Shown here: positions 1 through 7,793 of the stretch, piece after piece | Layout: the number at the start of each line of letters is the position of its first letter | How positions within the stretch are numbered: the stretch's first letter is position 1 | Assembly: GCA_028823035.1 (NCBI GenBank) | Contig: JAPKCI010000033.1 | Coordinates: forward strand, 1 to 40,195 | DNA length: 40,195 nucleotides | Direction of reading: 5' to 3' | Source: Rubripirellula sp. | GTDB lineage: Bacteria > Planctomycetota > Planctomycetia > Pirellulales > Pirellulaceae | Program-made: the position numbers and the translations under genes | The notes under the pieces: model-generated | Told to the model about the DNA's origin: nothing | Seen by the model: the letters and a program-made list of their open reading frames with translations, nothing else | Database searches by the model: none

Positions 1-90
1 CTGCGCAACCGTTTACTGCGCAACCGTTTACTGCGCAACCGTTTACTGCGCAACCGTTTACTGCGCAACCTTTCACTGCCCCACCGTTCA
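1..90. repeat. 15-bp in-frame tandem repeat (AQPFT)
   Basis: The unit ctgcgcaaccgttta occurs four times perfectly from base 1, then as two degenerate copies up to about base 90. Read in the gene's frame it encodes AQPFT. The copies are nearly identical at the DNA level, so the array is recent or homogenised. It may continue to the left of the window. Confidence 0.95.
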
Positions 91-1316
91 CCAATTCGGG
101 CGTCGTGGCATCTGGCGTCAATGGTCCAAGTACTAACCCCCGGACCAATCGGGGTACGGCGTGGGGGCAAGTCCCTGAGTTGGGGACAACGACTTCATCG
201 CCGGCTGGGACTTCGCTTACCCGCAATTCCAATCCAAACCAGCTGGGACCGGCAACAAACCGGACGTCGAGTGGTACGGTCGCGAGTCCTATTTTGGCAA
301 CCGACACATTTGGCCGGACACCGAGTGGACTGAACGCATTACCCGCTAGCAGATCTTCACAGCCGAATTATGGATTTAATGGTCAACCTGCTGCGAATTC
401 GGGGACGCCAAACTTTGTACATGTGCCGACCACCGGCAGCATTTTTGGCGGAAATAATTCGGCCAGTAGCTCCAACTCCAGCAATGTCGGGTCGGGTTCG
501 GTCGCAGCGGCGCCGGCCTATGGAGCAACAGCGCCCCGTACCCAAGGTCAAGCTTCCAGTTCGTTTCCAGTCGGGCCACCACCGATGGGTCGTTTTGGCG
601 TCAACCCCTCAATGCCGTTCACCCAACCTTCAGCGAGCGGCTATCCAGCAAGCACAGCCAATACAGGCACATCAGCAACACCCGGGTTTCCTCACTCACA
701 GCCTGACGCACGTCTTTCCGCTGCTCAAATTGCTGCAGGTGCCTGGTCCGTGGATGCTTTCGGCCAACCTGTTGATCGGGCAGGACAACGGATCGCCTCG
801 GCTCCCGCGACCACAGGTAATTCAGTTGCCAATACGGATTATCAACCAAATATCTGGAGGTCTCAGCCGAGTACATACCCTCCAGCTAATGCGGCACCCA
901 TCAATGACCGCCTAAGTCATCGCGATGGGCAACGACCACCTTCCGGGATTGGTAGTCATTTGGCATCTCAATCAGGAAACAACTTCACGAGTGGCCATAC
1001 CAATGCTACTAACCGAGGGATGGCTGCAATCTCGGCACCAGCATCCAAACCAGCCAACTCAATGGCAGCTCTGGAGTCGCCGCCCTTCGTCGACCCTTTG
1101 GCTGCTTCGAAGCGTTCCAGCCCTTCAATGGCACCGAATGGACAACCTATGCCGCAGGCGGGGCAAATGGCAGCTCAGCCACTTTTCAATGGTTTATTGC
1201 TGATCTCCATTGTCGCCAATATCTACCTTATCTTCTGGCTCAAAAATCTCCGATTGCAGTACCACGACATGGTCGCCGCCAAAAGAATGGCGAACTCCAA
1301 TGCGTCTTCCAACTGA
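1..1316 (+). CDS. Low-complexity protein with C-terminal membrane helix (5' partial)
   Basis: The reading frame is open from base 3, so the gene begins outside the window; the GTG at 105 is only an internal codon. The first visible residues are five copies of AQPFT and one APPFT, encoded by a 15-bp DNA repeat. About 350 residues rich in Ser, Pro, Asn, Gly, Thr and Ala follow, with no recognisable fold and probably disordered. One hydrophobic segment (FNGLLLISIVANIYLIFWL) lies about 45 residues from the end, followed by a short basic tail, which suggests a tail-anchored membrane protein with a long flexible domain. I do not recognise a family; proteins of this build occur in planctomycetes, but that is recollection rather than a search result. 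The function is unknown. Confidence 0.7.
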   Translation, partial: AQPFTAQPFTAQPFTAQPFTAQPFTAPPFTNSGVVASGVNGPSTNPRTNRGTAWGQVPELGTTTSSPAGTSLTRNSNPNQLGPATNRTSSGTVASPILATDTFGRTPSGLNALPASRSSQPNYGFNGQPAANSGTPNFVHVPTTGSIFGGNNSASSSNSSNVGSGSVAAAPAYGATAPRTQGQASSSFPVGPPPMGRFGVNPSMPFTQPSASGYPASTANTGTSATPGFPHSQPDARLSAAQIAAGAWSVDAFGQPVDRAGQRIASAPATTGNSVANTDYQPNIWRSQPSTYPPANAAPINDRLSHRDGQRPPSGIGSHLASQSGNNFTSGHTNATNRGMAAISAPASKPANSMAALESPPFVDPLAASKRSSPSMAPNGQPMPQAGQMAAQPLFNGLLLISIVANIYLIFWLKNLRLQYHDMVAAKRMANSNASSN

Positions 1317-1436
1317 CGATTGGATAGGCCAGGAAACCATCTTGACCATAATCAACGCGGCCTGATCCAAGAAATAGACTGCTTGCTGTCCGGCATTTCT
1401 GAGGCAGGCTTTGCCACTCTACCGACTGACTTTTGC

Positions 1437-1508
1437 GGGACTGCGATTCCAGGGACTGCGATTTCAGGGGACTGCGATTTCAGGGGACTGCGATTTCAGG
1501 GGACTGCG
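1437..1508. repeat. 16-bp intergenic tandem repeat, about 4.6 copies
   Basis: The unit ggggactgcgatttca is repeated. The first copies are one base short or carry a substitution (1437-1451, 1452-1466), followed by two perfect 16-bp copies (1467-1482, 1483-1498) and a partial one (1499-1508). It lies 120 bases after the stop of the preceding gene and is non-coding. Confidence 0.9.
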
Positions 1509-1847
1509 AGCGACAACTGAGCCAATTGGTTCCGCGGTGGCAGTTTGTTAGTGATGGGCGATTCGGGCAGCAGACGGTTGATTAACCATGCAGATCGCCT
1601 GCACTTGGCGAGAATGGGGGACGGCTCATTTGCCTGGATGTTGCTTTACTCATCTGTCGTCGCGTGAGAGCCATTAATATCCCTCCCAAAGGGGCCGCTC
1701 AACGAATCGGAGAGGCTGGACCGTTCGCTACCCTGTGGACACATGTTGATGCCAAAAGACTAGGTTTTCAGCCCTCTGGCGGGTGACTTATTTGCACTTT
1801 CAAAGGAATAAACTTTCAGGCAGACGCGGTATTACGCTATTATATTT

Positions 1848-1906
1848 GGCAGATGGAGAGGGTCTGATCACCCGGTATGACGGGTTCGGGTCCACTCTGC
1901 TCTGCC
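1848..1906 (+). ncRNA. Candidate structured RNA or leader hairpin
   Basis: The 59-base segment closes with ggcaga (1848-1853) pairing to tctgcc (1901-1906). Inside it, agag (1857-1860) can pair with ctct (1895-1898), a GG/CC step follows, and there is an apical hairpin cccg-gtatga-cggg (1871-1884). It lies about 195 bases upstream of the response-regulator start. It matches no riboswitch or RNA family I know; I checked it by eye against tRNA and SRP RNA without a fit. It may be a leader element, a terminator-like element without a T tract, or chance. Confidence 0.25.
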
Positions 1907-2100
1907 CCCCGATAGCGTAGTGCTGAGCTGTCGATGTTGTTTTTTCAGGTGTTATTATGTGACATCTGGTCGTCAGACGTGTGCTTTTAGGGCGTATGGC
2001 AATCTGAGAGCCATGTGACAGTGCAATTGTTAGGGCAGTTGTTTACAAACTTTTCTACAGGTGAATAGATAGACCTGTTGCTTTGATACTTGGAATTTCG

Positions 2101-2733
2101 ATGAGCAAAAGATTATTAATTGTGGATGACCACGAGATCATCCGGCTTGGGCTTCGCTCCATGTTAGAAATGACCGATTTGGAAATTTCGGCGGAGGCGA
2201 CCTGTGCTGCTGAGGCACTGGCATCGATTCAAGATTCGGTGCCAGATGTGGTGCTGATGGACATCCGTATGGAGGGTGGCGATGGCCTGAATACGTTGGG
2301 CCGGATGAAGCTGGATCACCCTGATCTGCCAATCGTGCTGTTTTCTGCTTACGACAACCCAACCTACATCGCGCGGGCAGTTGCCTTGGGGGCTTCAGGT
2401 TACGTCCTGAAGTCTGCAACGGGGGAAAGGCTGATCGAAGCTCTGCAGACTGCAGTCGCTGGCGAGTCGGCCTGGACACGCGAGGAATTACGTCGGGTGA
2501 CGGGAGCGTTGGCGACGCCGCGTTTGAGTCAGGATATTGAGGTTCCGCTCACTCAACGTGAGAGCGAAGTGCTCCGACAAATGGCACTTGGGTTGACCAA
2601 TAAAGAGATAGCCAAAATGTTGGGGATCAGCTACGAGACAGTAAAAGAGCATGTCCAGCACATCCTTCGCAAGATTGGTGTGAGTGACCGGACCCAAGCT
2701 GCTGTCTGGGCTGTTCGAAAGAACCTGGTTTAG
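2101..2733 (+). CDS. LuxR/NarL-type two-component response regulator
   Basis: A 210-residue DNA-binding regulator. The N-terminal receiver domain has the acidic pair DD (residues 9-10), the phospho-acceptor Asp54 in VVLMDIRM, the switch Ser in VLFSAYD and the conserved Lys in GYVLKSA. The C-terminal domain from about residue 145 is a LuxR helix-turn-helix (LTQRESEVLRQMALGLTNKE, then VKEHVQHILRKIGV). Length and order are typical of the NarL/FixJ class. I start it at ATG 2101, where family homology begins; an upstream TTG at 2083 would add six residues. No histidine kinase lies within the window, so it is an orphan here. A strong hairpin terminator follows 33 bases after the stop. Target genes cannot be read from the sequence. 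Confidence 0.93.
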   Translation: MSKRLLIVDDHEIIRLGLRSMLEMTDLEISAEATCAAEALASIQDSVPDVVLMDIRMEGGDGLNTLGRMKLDHPDLPIVLFSAYDNPTYIARAVALGASGYVLKSATGERLIEALQTAVAGESAWTREELRRVTGALATPRLSQDIEVPLTQRESEVLRQMALGLTNKEIAKMLGISYETVKEHVQHILRKIGVSDRTQAAVWAVRKNLV

Positions 2734-2765
2734 TTCTACAGCACGCTTAAACGAATTCGAATTCG

Positions 2766-2798
2766 AATCCGCTCCGTTGACCGACGGGGCGGATTTTT
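2766..2798 (+). terminator. Rho-independent terminator of the response regulator
   Basis: A 12-bp stem (aatccgctccgt / acggggcggatt, one G-T wobble) encloses the loop tgaccg, and the run TTTTTATT continues from the 3' arm. It begins 33 bases after the stop codon, which is well placed to end the regulator transcript. Confidence 0.85.
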
Positions 2799-3034
2799 AT
2801 TGCGCGAACCGTGTGGGTGCTCTCATGCAGTCGAAAGTGAGATGCCAATGGGAGCCCGGTACCGCGAGATCCATGGCAGACTGCTTCCCTCGACAGCGAT
2901 GTTTCGGTGTGCAAAGTCACCCCGAACTGAGTCACTTTCCGAACTGAGTCTCTTTCCGAACTGAGTCTCTTTCCGAACTGAGCAGCTTCCGGTCGTCTTC
3001 GAAATCGATTGGACGTTCTGGCGTCCATGAAAAA
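2799..3034. other. Spacer between two converging transcription units
   Basis: Apart from the 17-bp array there is only a short inverted repeat, ggacg-ttctgg-cgtcc (3011-3026). Overlapping minus-strand frames here are repetitive translations of the array and do not look like genes. Confidence 0.5.
2922..2988. repeat. 17-bp intergenic tandem repeat, about 4 copies
   Basis: The unit ccgaactgagtctcttt starts at 2922 (one variant), 2939, 2956 and 2973 (diverging after ccgaactgag). It lies between the convergent response regulator and rpsA, between their two terminators. The 17-base period excludes a coding role. Confidence 0.9.
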
Positions 3035-3062
3035 GGCCAGCTCCGCAGGTGCGGAGCTGGCC
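3031..3062 (-). terminator. Rho-independent terminator of rpsA
   Basis: A perfect 12-bp inverted repeat (ggccagctccgc / gcggagctggcc) has a 4-base loop. Read on the minus strand it is followed by TTTTT-CATGG, so it terminates leftward transcription. It lies 33 bases beyond the rpsA stop codon. Confidence 0.88.
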
Positions 3063-3095
3063 AAGCATGATCCAAGAATTTTCAGCTGAGCTAAA

Positions 3096-4886
3096 TCATT
3101 CGGTCGTTGGGATGAGAGGGCCTTCGCCGCTTCCCAAACCACCCTTGAGATCGCCATCATCAGCGTTCGGAGCGCTGCTACCGGCTGCTTCTGCTTCTGC
3201 GGCAGCCCGCTCTTGCTCCTCGCCCCAGTCGACTCGCTTGAGTGACAGGCCGATCTTGCGTTCGTCGGTATCAACACGAAGTACTTTCACTTCGAGTTCC
3301 TGACCAACCTTGACGATCTCTTCCGGGTCTTCAACTTTGTGTTCGGCAAGCTCACTGATGTGCAGTAAGCCTTCCAAACCGTCCTCCAGGCCGATGAAGA
3401 CACCGAAGTTGGTGATCTTGGTGACCGTACCTTTGACCAATTGGCTAGGTTGGTACTTGTCTGGAATATCGCCATCCCAGGGGTCATTATCAAGCTGCTT
3501 GAGACCAAGAGCGATTCGGCGACGTGATTCGTCGACACTGAGGACACGACACTTGATTTCTTGGCCTTTTTCCAGCAATTCGCTGGGGTGACCAATTTTT
3601 CGGGTCCAAGACATATCGCTGACATGCAACAGACCGTCGATTCCCTCTTCCAGTTCGATGAATGCTCCGTAATTGGTGAGGTTTCGCACCTTTCCGGTGA
3701 CGTCCTGACCTTCGGGGTATCGATCGATAACTTCGTCCCAAGGGTTCTTCTGGGTCTGCTTCATGCCAAGTGACAACTGCTGGCCTTCGGGGTCGACACC
3801 TAGAATCTTGACGTCGATTTCGTCGCCGATGTTGACCAATTCGCTTGGATGATTGACTCGTTTGGTCCAGCTCATTTCACTGATGTGGACCAGACCTTCA
3901 ATGCCGGGCTCAAGTTTGACGAACGCACCGTAGCTCATCACGTTAACAACTTCACCTTTATGGTCCGTGCCAACGGGGTACTTGGCCTCGATGTTTTCCC
4001 AAGGATTGCGGTCTTTCTGCTTCAATCCGAGCGCGATTTTCTGCTTTTCGCGGTCGATGTGAAGCACTTTGACTTCGATTTCCTGGTCGATCGAGACCAT
4101 CTCGGTAGGATGCCCGATTCGTTCCCATGCCATGTCGGTGATGTGCAACAAGCCATCGATGCCACCCAAGTCAACAAACGCACCGAAGTCGGCGATGTTC
4201 TTGACAATACCCTTCCGGATTTGGCCGACTTCGAGTTCCTTCATCAGGTACGCGCGATCTTCTTCGCGTTGGCGTTCGATAAGCGAACGGCGGCTGATCA
4301 CGATGTTGCGTCGGGTATCGTCGATCTTCAACACTTCGGCTTGAATCACACGGCCGATGAAATCGCCAATGTCCCCTGGACGGCGGATGTCGACCTGACT
4401 TCCCGGCAGGAATACGTTGACACCGATATCGACGAGCAAACCGCCCTTGATTTTCCGGATGACCGTACCAGTGACCACTTGCCCCTCGCTGATCTCTCCG
4501 ATGATCTTTTCCCACTCGATGATCTTTTCCGCTTTGCTCTTGCTAAGCGCGATCATGCCGTAGGGGTCATCTGCGGCCCCAAGTTCGTCCTCCATCTCTT
4601 CGATCAGGACTTTGACCGTCAATCCGACAACCGGCTTCTCCTCATCAGGACCCCATTCATTGAGGCTGACGGTACCTTCACTCTTGAATCCGACATCGAT
4701 CAAGGCCCATTCGTCATTGACTTCGACGATTCGGCCGTCGACGATCTCGCCTTGGGCGTAGTCTTGCTGATCCTGTTCCAGCCACTCGAGCAGCCACTCG
4801 TCGGCCTCTTCTTCAGGGGCTAGGACTGCCAACTCGTTGACGATTTCTTCGTCGTCTAAGCTGCGGATTAGGTTGCGATTAACCAT
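3096..4886 (-). CDS. rpsA: 30S ribosomal protein S1
   Basis: Ribosomal protein S1 binds mRNA leaders and helps load them on the 30S subunit. The 596-residue product has six S1 (OB-fold) repeats. The first two are divergent (GEIVDGRIVEVNDEWALIDV and GQVVTGTVIRKIKGGLLVDI). The next four carry the typical core, for example YGAFVKLEPGIEGLVHISEM and FGVFIGLEDGLEGLLHISEL. E. coli S1 also has six and is 557 residues. I start at ATG 4886 (MVNRNLIRSLDD); the frame stays open to 4982, but those 32 residues look like untranslated leader. The tail after repeat six is short and Ala/Gly/Asp-rich. It is transcribed alone, divergent from rpiB, with a strong terminator. A 324-codon antisense frame (3849-4823) is a by-product of its codon use. 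Confidence 0.95.
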   Translation of the reverse strand: MVNRNLIRSLDDEEIVNELAVLAPEEEADEWLLEWLEQDQQDYAQGEIVDGRIVEVNDEWALIDVGFKSEGTVSLNEWGPDEEKPVVGLTVKVLIEEMEDELGAADDPYGMIALSKSKAEKIIEWEKIIGEISEGQVVTGTVIRKIKGGLLVDIGVNVFLPGSQVDIRRPGDIGDFIGRVIQAEVLKIDDTRRNIVISRRSLIERQREEDRAYLMKELEVGQIRKGIVKNIADFGAFVDLGGIDGLLHITDMAWERIGHPTEMVSIDQEIEVKVLHIDREKQKIALGLKQKDRNPWENIEAKYPVGTDHKGEVVNVMSYGAFVKLEPGIEGLVHISEMSWTKRVNHPSELVNIGDEIDVKILGVDPEGQQLSLGMKQTQKNPWDEVIDRYPEGQDVTGKVRNLTNYGAFIELEEGIDGLLHVSDMSWTRKIGHPSELLEKGQEIKCRVLSVDESRRRIALGLKQLDNDPWDGDIPDKYQPSQLVKGTVTKITNFGVFIGLEDGLEGLLHISELAEHKVEDPEEIVKVGQELEVKVLRVDTDERKIGLSLKRVDWGEEQERAAAEAEAAGSSAPNADDGDLKGGLGSGEGPLIPTTE

Positions 4887-5506
4887 GTGATTTTCCAGAG
4901 TTGAGCGGAGCATGACTGACGACCCAGTCGCTCTACGTCTCGGGGGGTTGGAGTAAGAAACGGTCGTCCTCGAGCGACCCAATGTCGCGCGCAGTCACGT
5001 AACCTATCAAAGGCCAAAAATCGTCACAACAGCTAACGCCAGAGTTTCACGGCATTTATTGGCGCGTTCCCTATCATGCCGTGCAAAGCGTGGGAATCCC
5101 GACCCAATGGGTGGGAATCCGGACCAGGATTCCGGTGACCTGGCTACTCAAGTTATGGGCGATCCTGAGGTTCCCGCGTCAGTTGCCGCCTGACTTTGCT
5201 TGTTCTGTAATCCAGTCGTGTAGAGCTGAATTAGCTCATTAGACTGAGGTCAGGACCGTTACTGTTGTCGATTCAGACGCTGAGGCCTGCCACGAAAAAC
5301 TGTCTGAAACACTATCGTTTTGACCATCTACTCGGTCAGGCGTCTCGACCCCGACCTTTGCTGCTGGTCCTCGCAATGTCGCATGCTAGTCGTTTTGATT
5401 CACCTTTAGCAGCATTTCGAACGCCCCCCTGTGGGCAGATAGTGAATGGAAAGGTAACAATGCCTTCTCTTCTTCTCATTGCTACCAGGTTCATATTCAG
5501 CAAGTC
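4887..5506. promoter_or_regulatory. Divergent promoter region between rpsA and rpiB
   Basis: About 620 bases separate two divergent housekeeping genes, so both promoters should lie here. I see no confident -35/-10 pair. The only structure noted is a duplicated gtgggaatcc (5091 region and 5111) with a 7-bp inverted repeat ggaatcc-ggacca-ggattcc (5114-5133). No gene is supported; a plus-strand frame from 5265 merely runs into rpiB in another phase. Confidence 0.4.
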
Positions 5507-5986
5507 ATGTCCGAATCAACTTCTCTACGAATTGCACTCGGCGGTGATCACGCAGGTTTTCCTCTCAAAAAGGCTGTCGCCGAGCGGTTCAACGCTTTGG
5601 TAGCCTCATTGACCGATTGTGGCACGAATAGCGTCGAAAGCTGTGACTATCCCGACTTTGCCATCGCGGTTGCCAAGGAGATCATCCAAGGGCGTGCCGA
5701 CCGAGGAATTGTGGTCTGCGGCAGTGGCGTAGGAGTCAGTGTGGCAGCCAATAAACTGCCGGGGATTCGTGCAGCAGTGTGTCACGATACCTACTCAGCT
5801 CACCAGGGAGTCGAGCATGATGACATGAATGTCTTGTGCATTGGTGGCCGTATCATCGGTTCCGAGTTAGCGTTTGAGATTATCGATTCTTTCCTTCGGG
5901 CACGCTACGTACCAGAGGACAGACACGCTCGTCGCCTCGCGAGAGTTCTTGAAATAGAATGTCAGGGACTTGGTATTTTCGACTGA
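5507..5986 (+). CDS. rpiB: Ribose-5-phosphate isomerase B
   Basis: RpiB interconverts ribose 5-phosphate and ribulose 5-phosphate in the pentose phosphate pathway, in the cytoplasm. The 159-residue product has the family landmarks: the phosphate-binding start LGGDHAGFPLK, CDYPDFA, the anion-hole and catalytic-cysteine loop VVCGSGVGVSVAANK, and the HDDMNVLCIGGR segment (usually HNDANVL-LGGR). Length fits the RpiB/LacAB family (about 150). Start at ATG 5507; a Shine-Dalgarno is not evident (cagcaagtc precedes it). It stands alone, convergent with aroC. RpiB-fold enzymes can also be galactose- or allose-6-phosphate isomerases; with no sugar operon nearby, RpiB is the simplest reading. Confidence 0.92.
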   Translation: MSESTSLRIALGGDHAGFPLKKAVAERFNALVASLTDCGTNSVESCDYPDFAIAVAKEIIQGRADRGIVVCGSGVGVSVAANKLPGIRAAVCHDTYSAHQGVEHDDMNVLCIGGRIIGSELAFEIIDSFLRARYVPEDRHARRLARVLEIECQGLGIFD

Positions 5987-6070
5987 GCATCTGAGCGTAG
6001 ACGTCAGCGCGATGCACATTTTGGCCACACGAATGTGAACTCACGCCAGCACTGTTTCTATCTCGGCGGT

Positions 6071-6093
6071 GGGGCATCAAAGCCCCCTTTTTG
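6071..6093 (+). terminator. Probable terminator after rpiB
   Basis: A GC-rich 5-bp stem (ggggc / gcccc) with loop atcaaa is followed by CTTTTT. It is 85 bases after the rpiB stop, in the convergent gap with aroC. The stem is short, so this is a tentative call. Confidence 0.45.
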
Positions 6094-6113
6094 CCTGGCG
6101 CTGACTTTCCCAA

Positions 6114-7364
6114 TCAGAACAGTGTGGGGGCATCGATGTCGATTCGCTGCGTCTGCTGAGCTAGGGCAGCATTCATGAGTTCGATTGCAACGCGTGATTC
6201 GAGTGTTACTCCGGCTCGAACACCAACGCATGGATCGTGGCGACCTTTGGCCAGTTCGAACTCAATCTCGCTGAGGTTTTTTTGAACAGATTGTTGCGGT
6301 GAGTTGATGGTGGAAGTTGGTTTGAATGCCACACGGCACACGACTGGCATTCCCGTGGTGATTCCTCCCAGTAGTCCTCCATGGGAGTTGCTTGTGTACC
6401 CATGGCTACGTATCGGGTCGTTGTTTTCGCTACCCAATCGCTCAATGACTTTGGATCCTGCACCAATTTCGCACGCTTGGACGGCGTTCAATCCTCCCAG
6501 TGTGCCCATCAGTCTGGCTTTCAGGCTTTGGTACAACGGGTCGCCCAGAAGAGGAGGCACGTTGAGTGCAACGACTTCAACGGCAGCTCCGAGAGAATCC
6601 CCTGCTTTGCGGGTTGTTTTAATCAGTTCGCCAGCTGCCGCTGCGAAATCTGCATCGAGTGAGTGGATCTCAGAAGCCTCCATTCGCTGGATTGCTTCCT
6701 GAATTGTCTCGGGGGCAATGGTGGCTGAACCAGTTTGGGCAATCACTTTCTCGAAGTGTTCTGCCAGAGAGTTTGATGAACGCAGTGATCCTACCTGCGA
6801 GATGGAAGAGAGAATGACAGTTCCAAACTGCTCTTCAAGAAACATTCTTGCGATCGAACCACCAATGACATCGCTGATTGTCGACCGGTAACTTGATCGG
6901 CCTCCACCTCTCACATCGACAAACCCGGATGATTTGTGGAACTTAACCAAGTCAGTGTGCCCAGGTCTGACCTCGCCTGTCTGGCCGCTGAACTGGGTGT
7001 AGTCACCCGACTTCTTGGATGTGGATAAGACGATTGCCGAAATTGGCTCTCCCGTTGTGAAGCCGTCTTCGTAGCCTTCGGTCTCGTATGTCTGATTTTC
7101 GACTTCGACGGACAGTTTTGATCCGGTGAGTAGCTGTTCGTGATCTTCACGGTAGAGACCGGAAAGAAAGATAACCTTGTCTTTTTCGTTCCTAGGGGTG
7201 CCGTGCCGGTTTCCGCCCGGACGGCGACGGTCCAAATAACGCTGGATATCGGTTCGGCGAATCAGCTGACCAGCAGGGCACCCGAAAACGATGGTCGTCA
7301 CCGCTGGGCCGTGTGATTCGCCAGCACCAGCCACGCTGTAGATGGGTCCGCCCAGAATTTCCAT
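6114..7364 (-). CDS. aroC: Chorismate synthase, divergent long form
   Basis: Chorismate synthase converts EPSP to chorismate, the last shikimate-pathway step, using reduced FMN. The two active-site histidines are present (His18 in GESHGPA, His136 in RPGHTD), with LDRRRPGG near residue 45, the glycine-rich RGGGRSS at 152-158 and the C-terminal GRHDPCVGVRAG. Three things are unusual. It has 416 residues against about 360 in E. coli, owing to an insertion around residues 70-103 before the GFTTGEPIS motif. The usual GRSSARET reads GRSSYRST. The N-terminus begins MEILGGPIY instead of the common NTIG-x-LF. It is a single gene, with no other aro genes nearby. The starting ATG at 7364 lacks a clear Shine-Dalgarno. 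Confidence 0.9.
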   Translation of the reverse strand: MEILGGPIYSVAGAGESHGPAVTTIVFGCPAGQLIRRTDIQRYLDRRRPGGNRHGTPRNEKDKVIFLSGLYREDHEQLLTGSKLSVEVENQTYETEGYEDGFTTGEPISAIVLSTSKKSGDYTQFSGQTGEVRPGHTDLVKFHKSSGFVDVRGGGRSSYRSTISDVIGGSIARMFLEEQFGTVILSSISQVGSLRSSNSLAEHFEKVIAQTGSATIAPETIQEAIQRMEASEIHSLDADFAAAAGELIKTTRKAGDSLGAAVEVVALNVPPLLGDPLYQSLKARLMGTLGGLNAVQACEIGAGSKVIERLGSENNDPIRSHGYTSNSHGGLLGGITTGMPVVCRVAFKPTSTINSPQQSVQKNLSEIEFELAKGRHDPCVGVRAGVTLESRVAIELMNAALAQQTQRIDIDAPTLF

Positions 7365-7793
7365 TAATCAGTTATCCCAATGTGGATTCAAGTAAGCTCA
7401 ACGCCCAGCATAACGTGGAACGTTTTTTTGATGTAGATGCTCTGTCGTGGGTGGATGAGATAGGCAGAGCTGCTTTTACCGATTCATCCGGTGGAAGGCG
7501 GTGGTCGGCTCTCTTCAACATCCCTATCGTGATGTTCGTTAAATTAGACCCTTCAAGGGATCTTCCGGTCGGGTTTGCTGACGGAGCACGCTCAATTCAA
7601 GATCAACGACACCTGAGTGAGGTTTTGGGTTCGGGTAGACTTGTGTTTGAAGTTCCGTGCTTATTGATCTGACTAACAGACTTTGTGCCAGTTGGTTCCT
7701 TGATGTTGTTGTCGTATTTGCGGCACCTTCAGTGTTGGGACTGAACCGTCGCGGAAAGCCTGTTGCCCCTATCTTCATATATTGAATCGTGTC
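7365..7793. promoter_or_regulatory. Divergent intergenic region, aroC and squalene-cyclase-like gene
   Basis: About 430 bases between divergent genes, so promoters for both are expected here. I see no coding pattern, repeat or hairpin that I can support. Frames on both strands (plus to 7672, minus 7539-7799) lack recognisable motifs. Confidence 0.35.

Larger units (their letters stand above)
1317..2100. other. Long intergenic region before the response regulator
   Basis: About 780 bases without a credible gene. It contains a 16-bp tandem array (1437-1508) and a possible structured RNA (1848-1906). The rest shows no coding pattern on either strand that I can support. The 66-codon frame from 1320 consists largely of the 16-bp repeat, whose length is not a multiple of three, so it is not a gene. 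Confidence 0.6.

Noticed and set aside
1848-1906. tRNA reading of the hairpin region (gggttcgggtcc resembles a T-arm)
   Set aside because: The T-loop lacks the invariant A, the stem does not pair properly, and no acceptor or anticodon arm can be drawn.
2747-3277. Minus-strand 176-codon frame extending from rpsA into the 17-bp array
   Set aside because: It is an out-of-phase reading of the rpsA 3' end and of a repeat whose length is not a multiple of three, and the rpsA terminator lies inside it.
3849-4823. 324-codon plus-strand open frame inside rpsA
   Set aside because: It is exactly antisense to the S1 repeats and its length follows from rpsA codon use. It shows no family features of its own.
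5114-5133. Inverted repeat ggaatcc-ggacca-ggattcc in the rpsA-rpiB gap as a regulatory site
   Set aside because: The arms are short, alternative pairings exist and nothing links it to either promoter.
5265-5603. 112-codon plus-strand frame before rpiB
   Set aside because: It runs into the rpiB coding region in another phase and shows no recognisable protein features.
7313-7672. 119-codon frame across the aroC start and the divergent gap
   Set aside because: No motifs, overlaps the aroC N-terminus antisense, and no plausible start signal.
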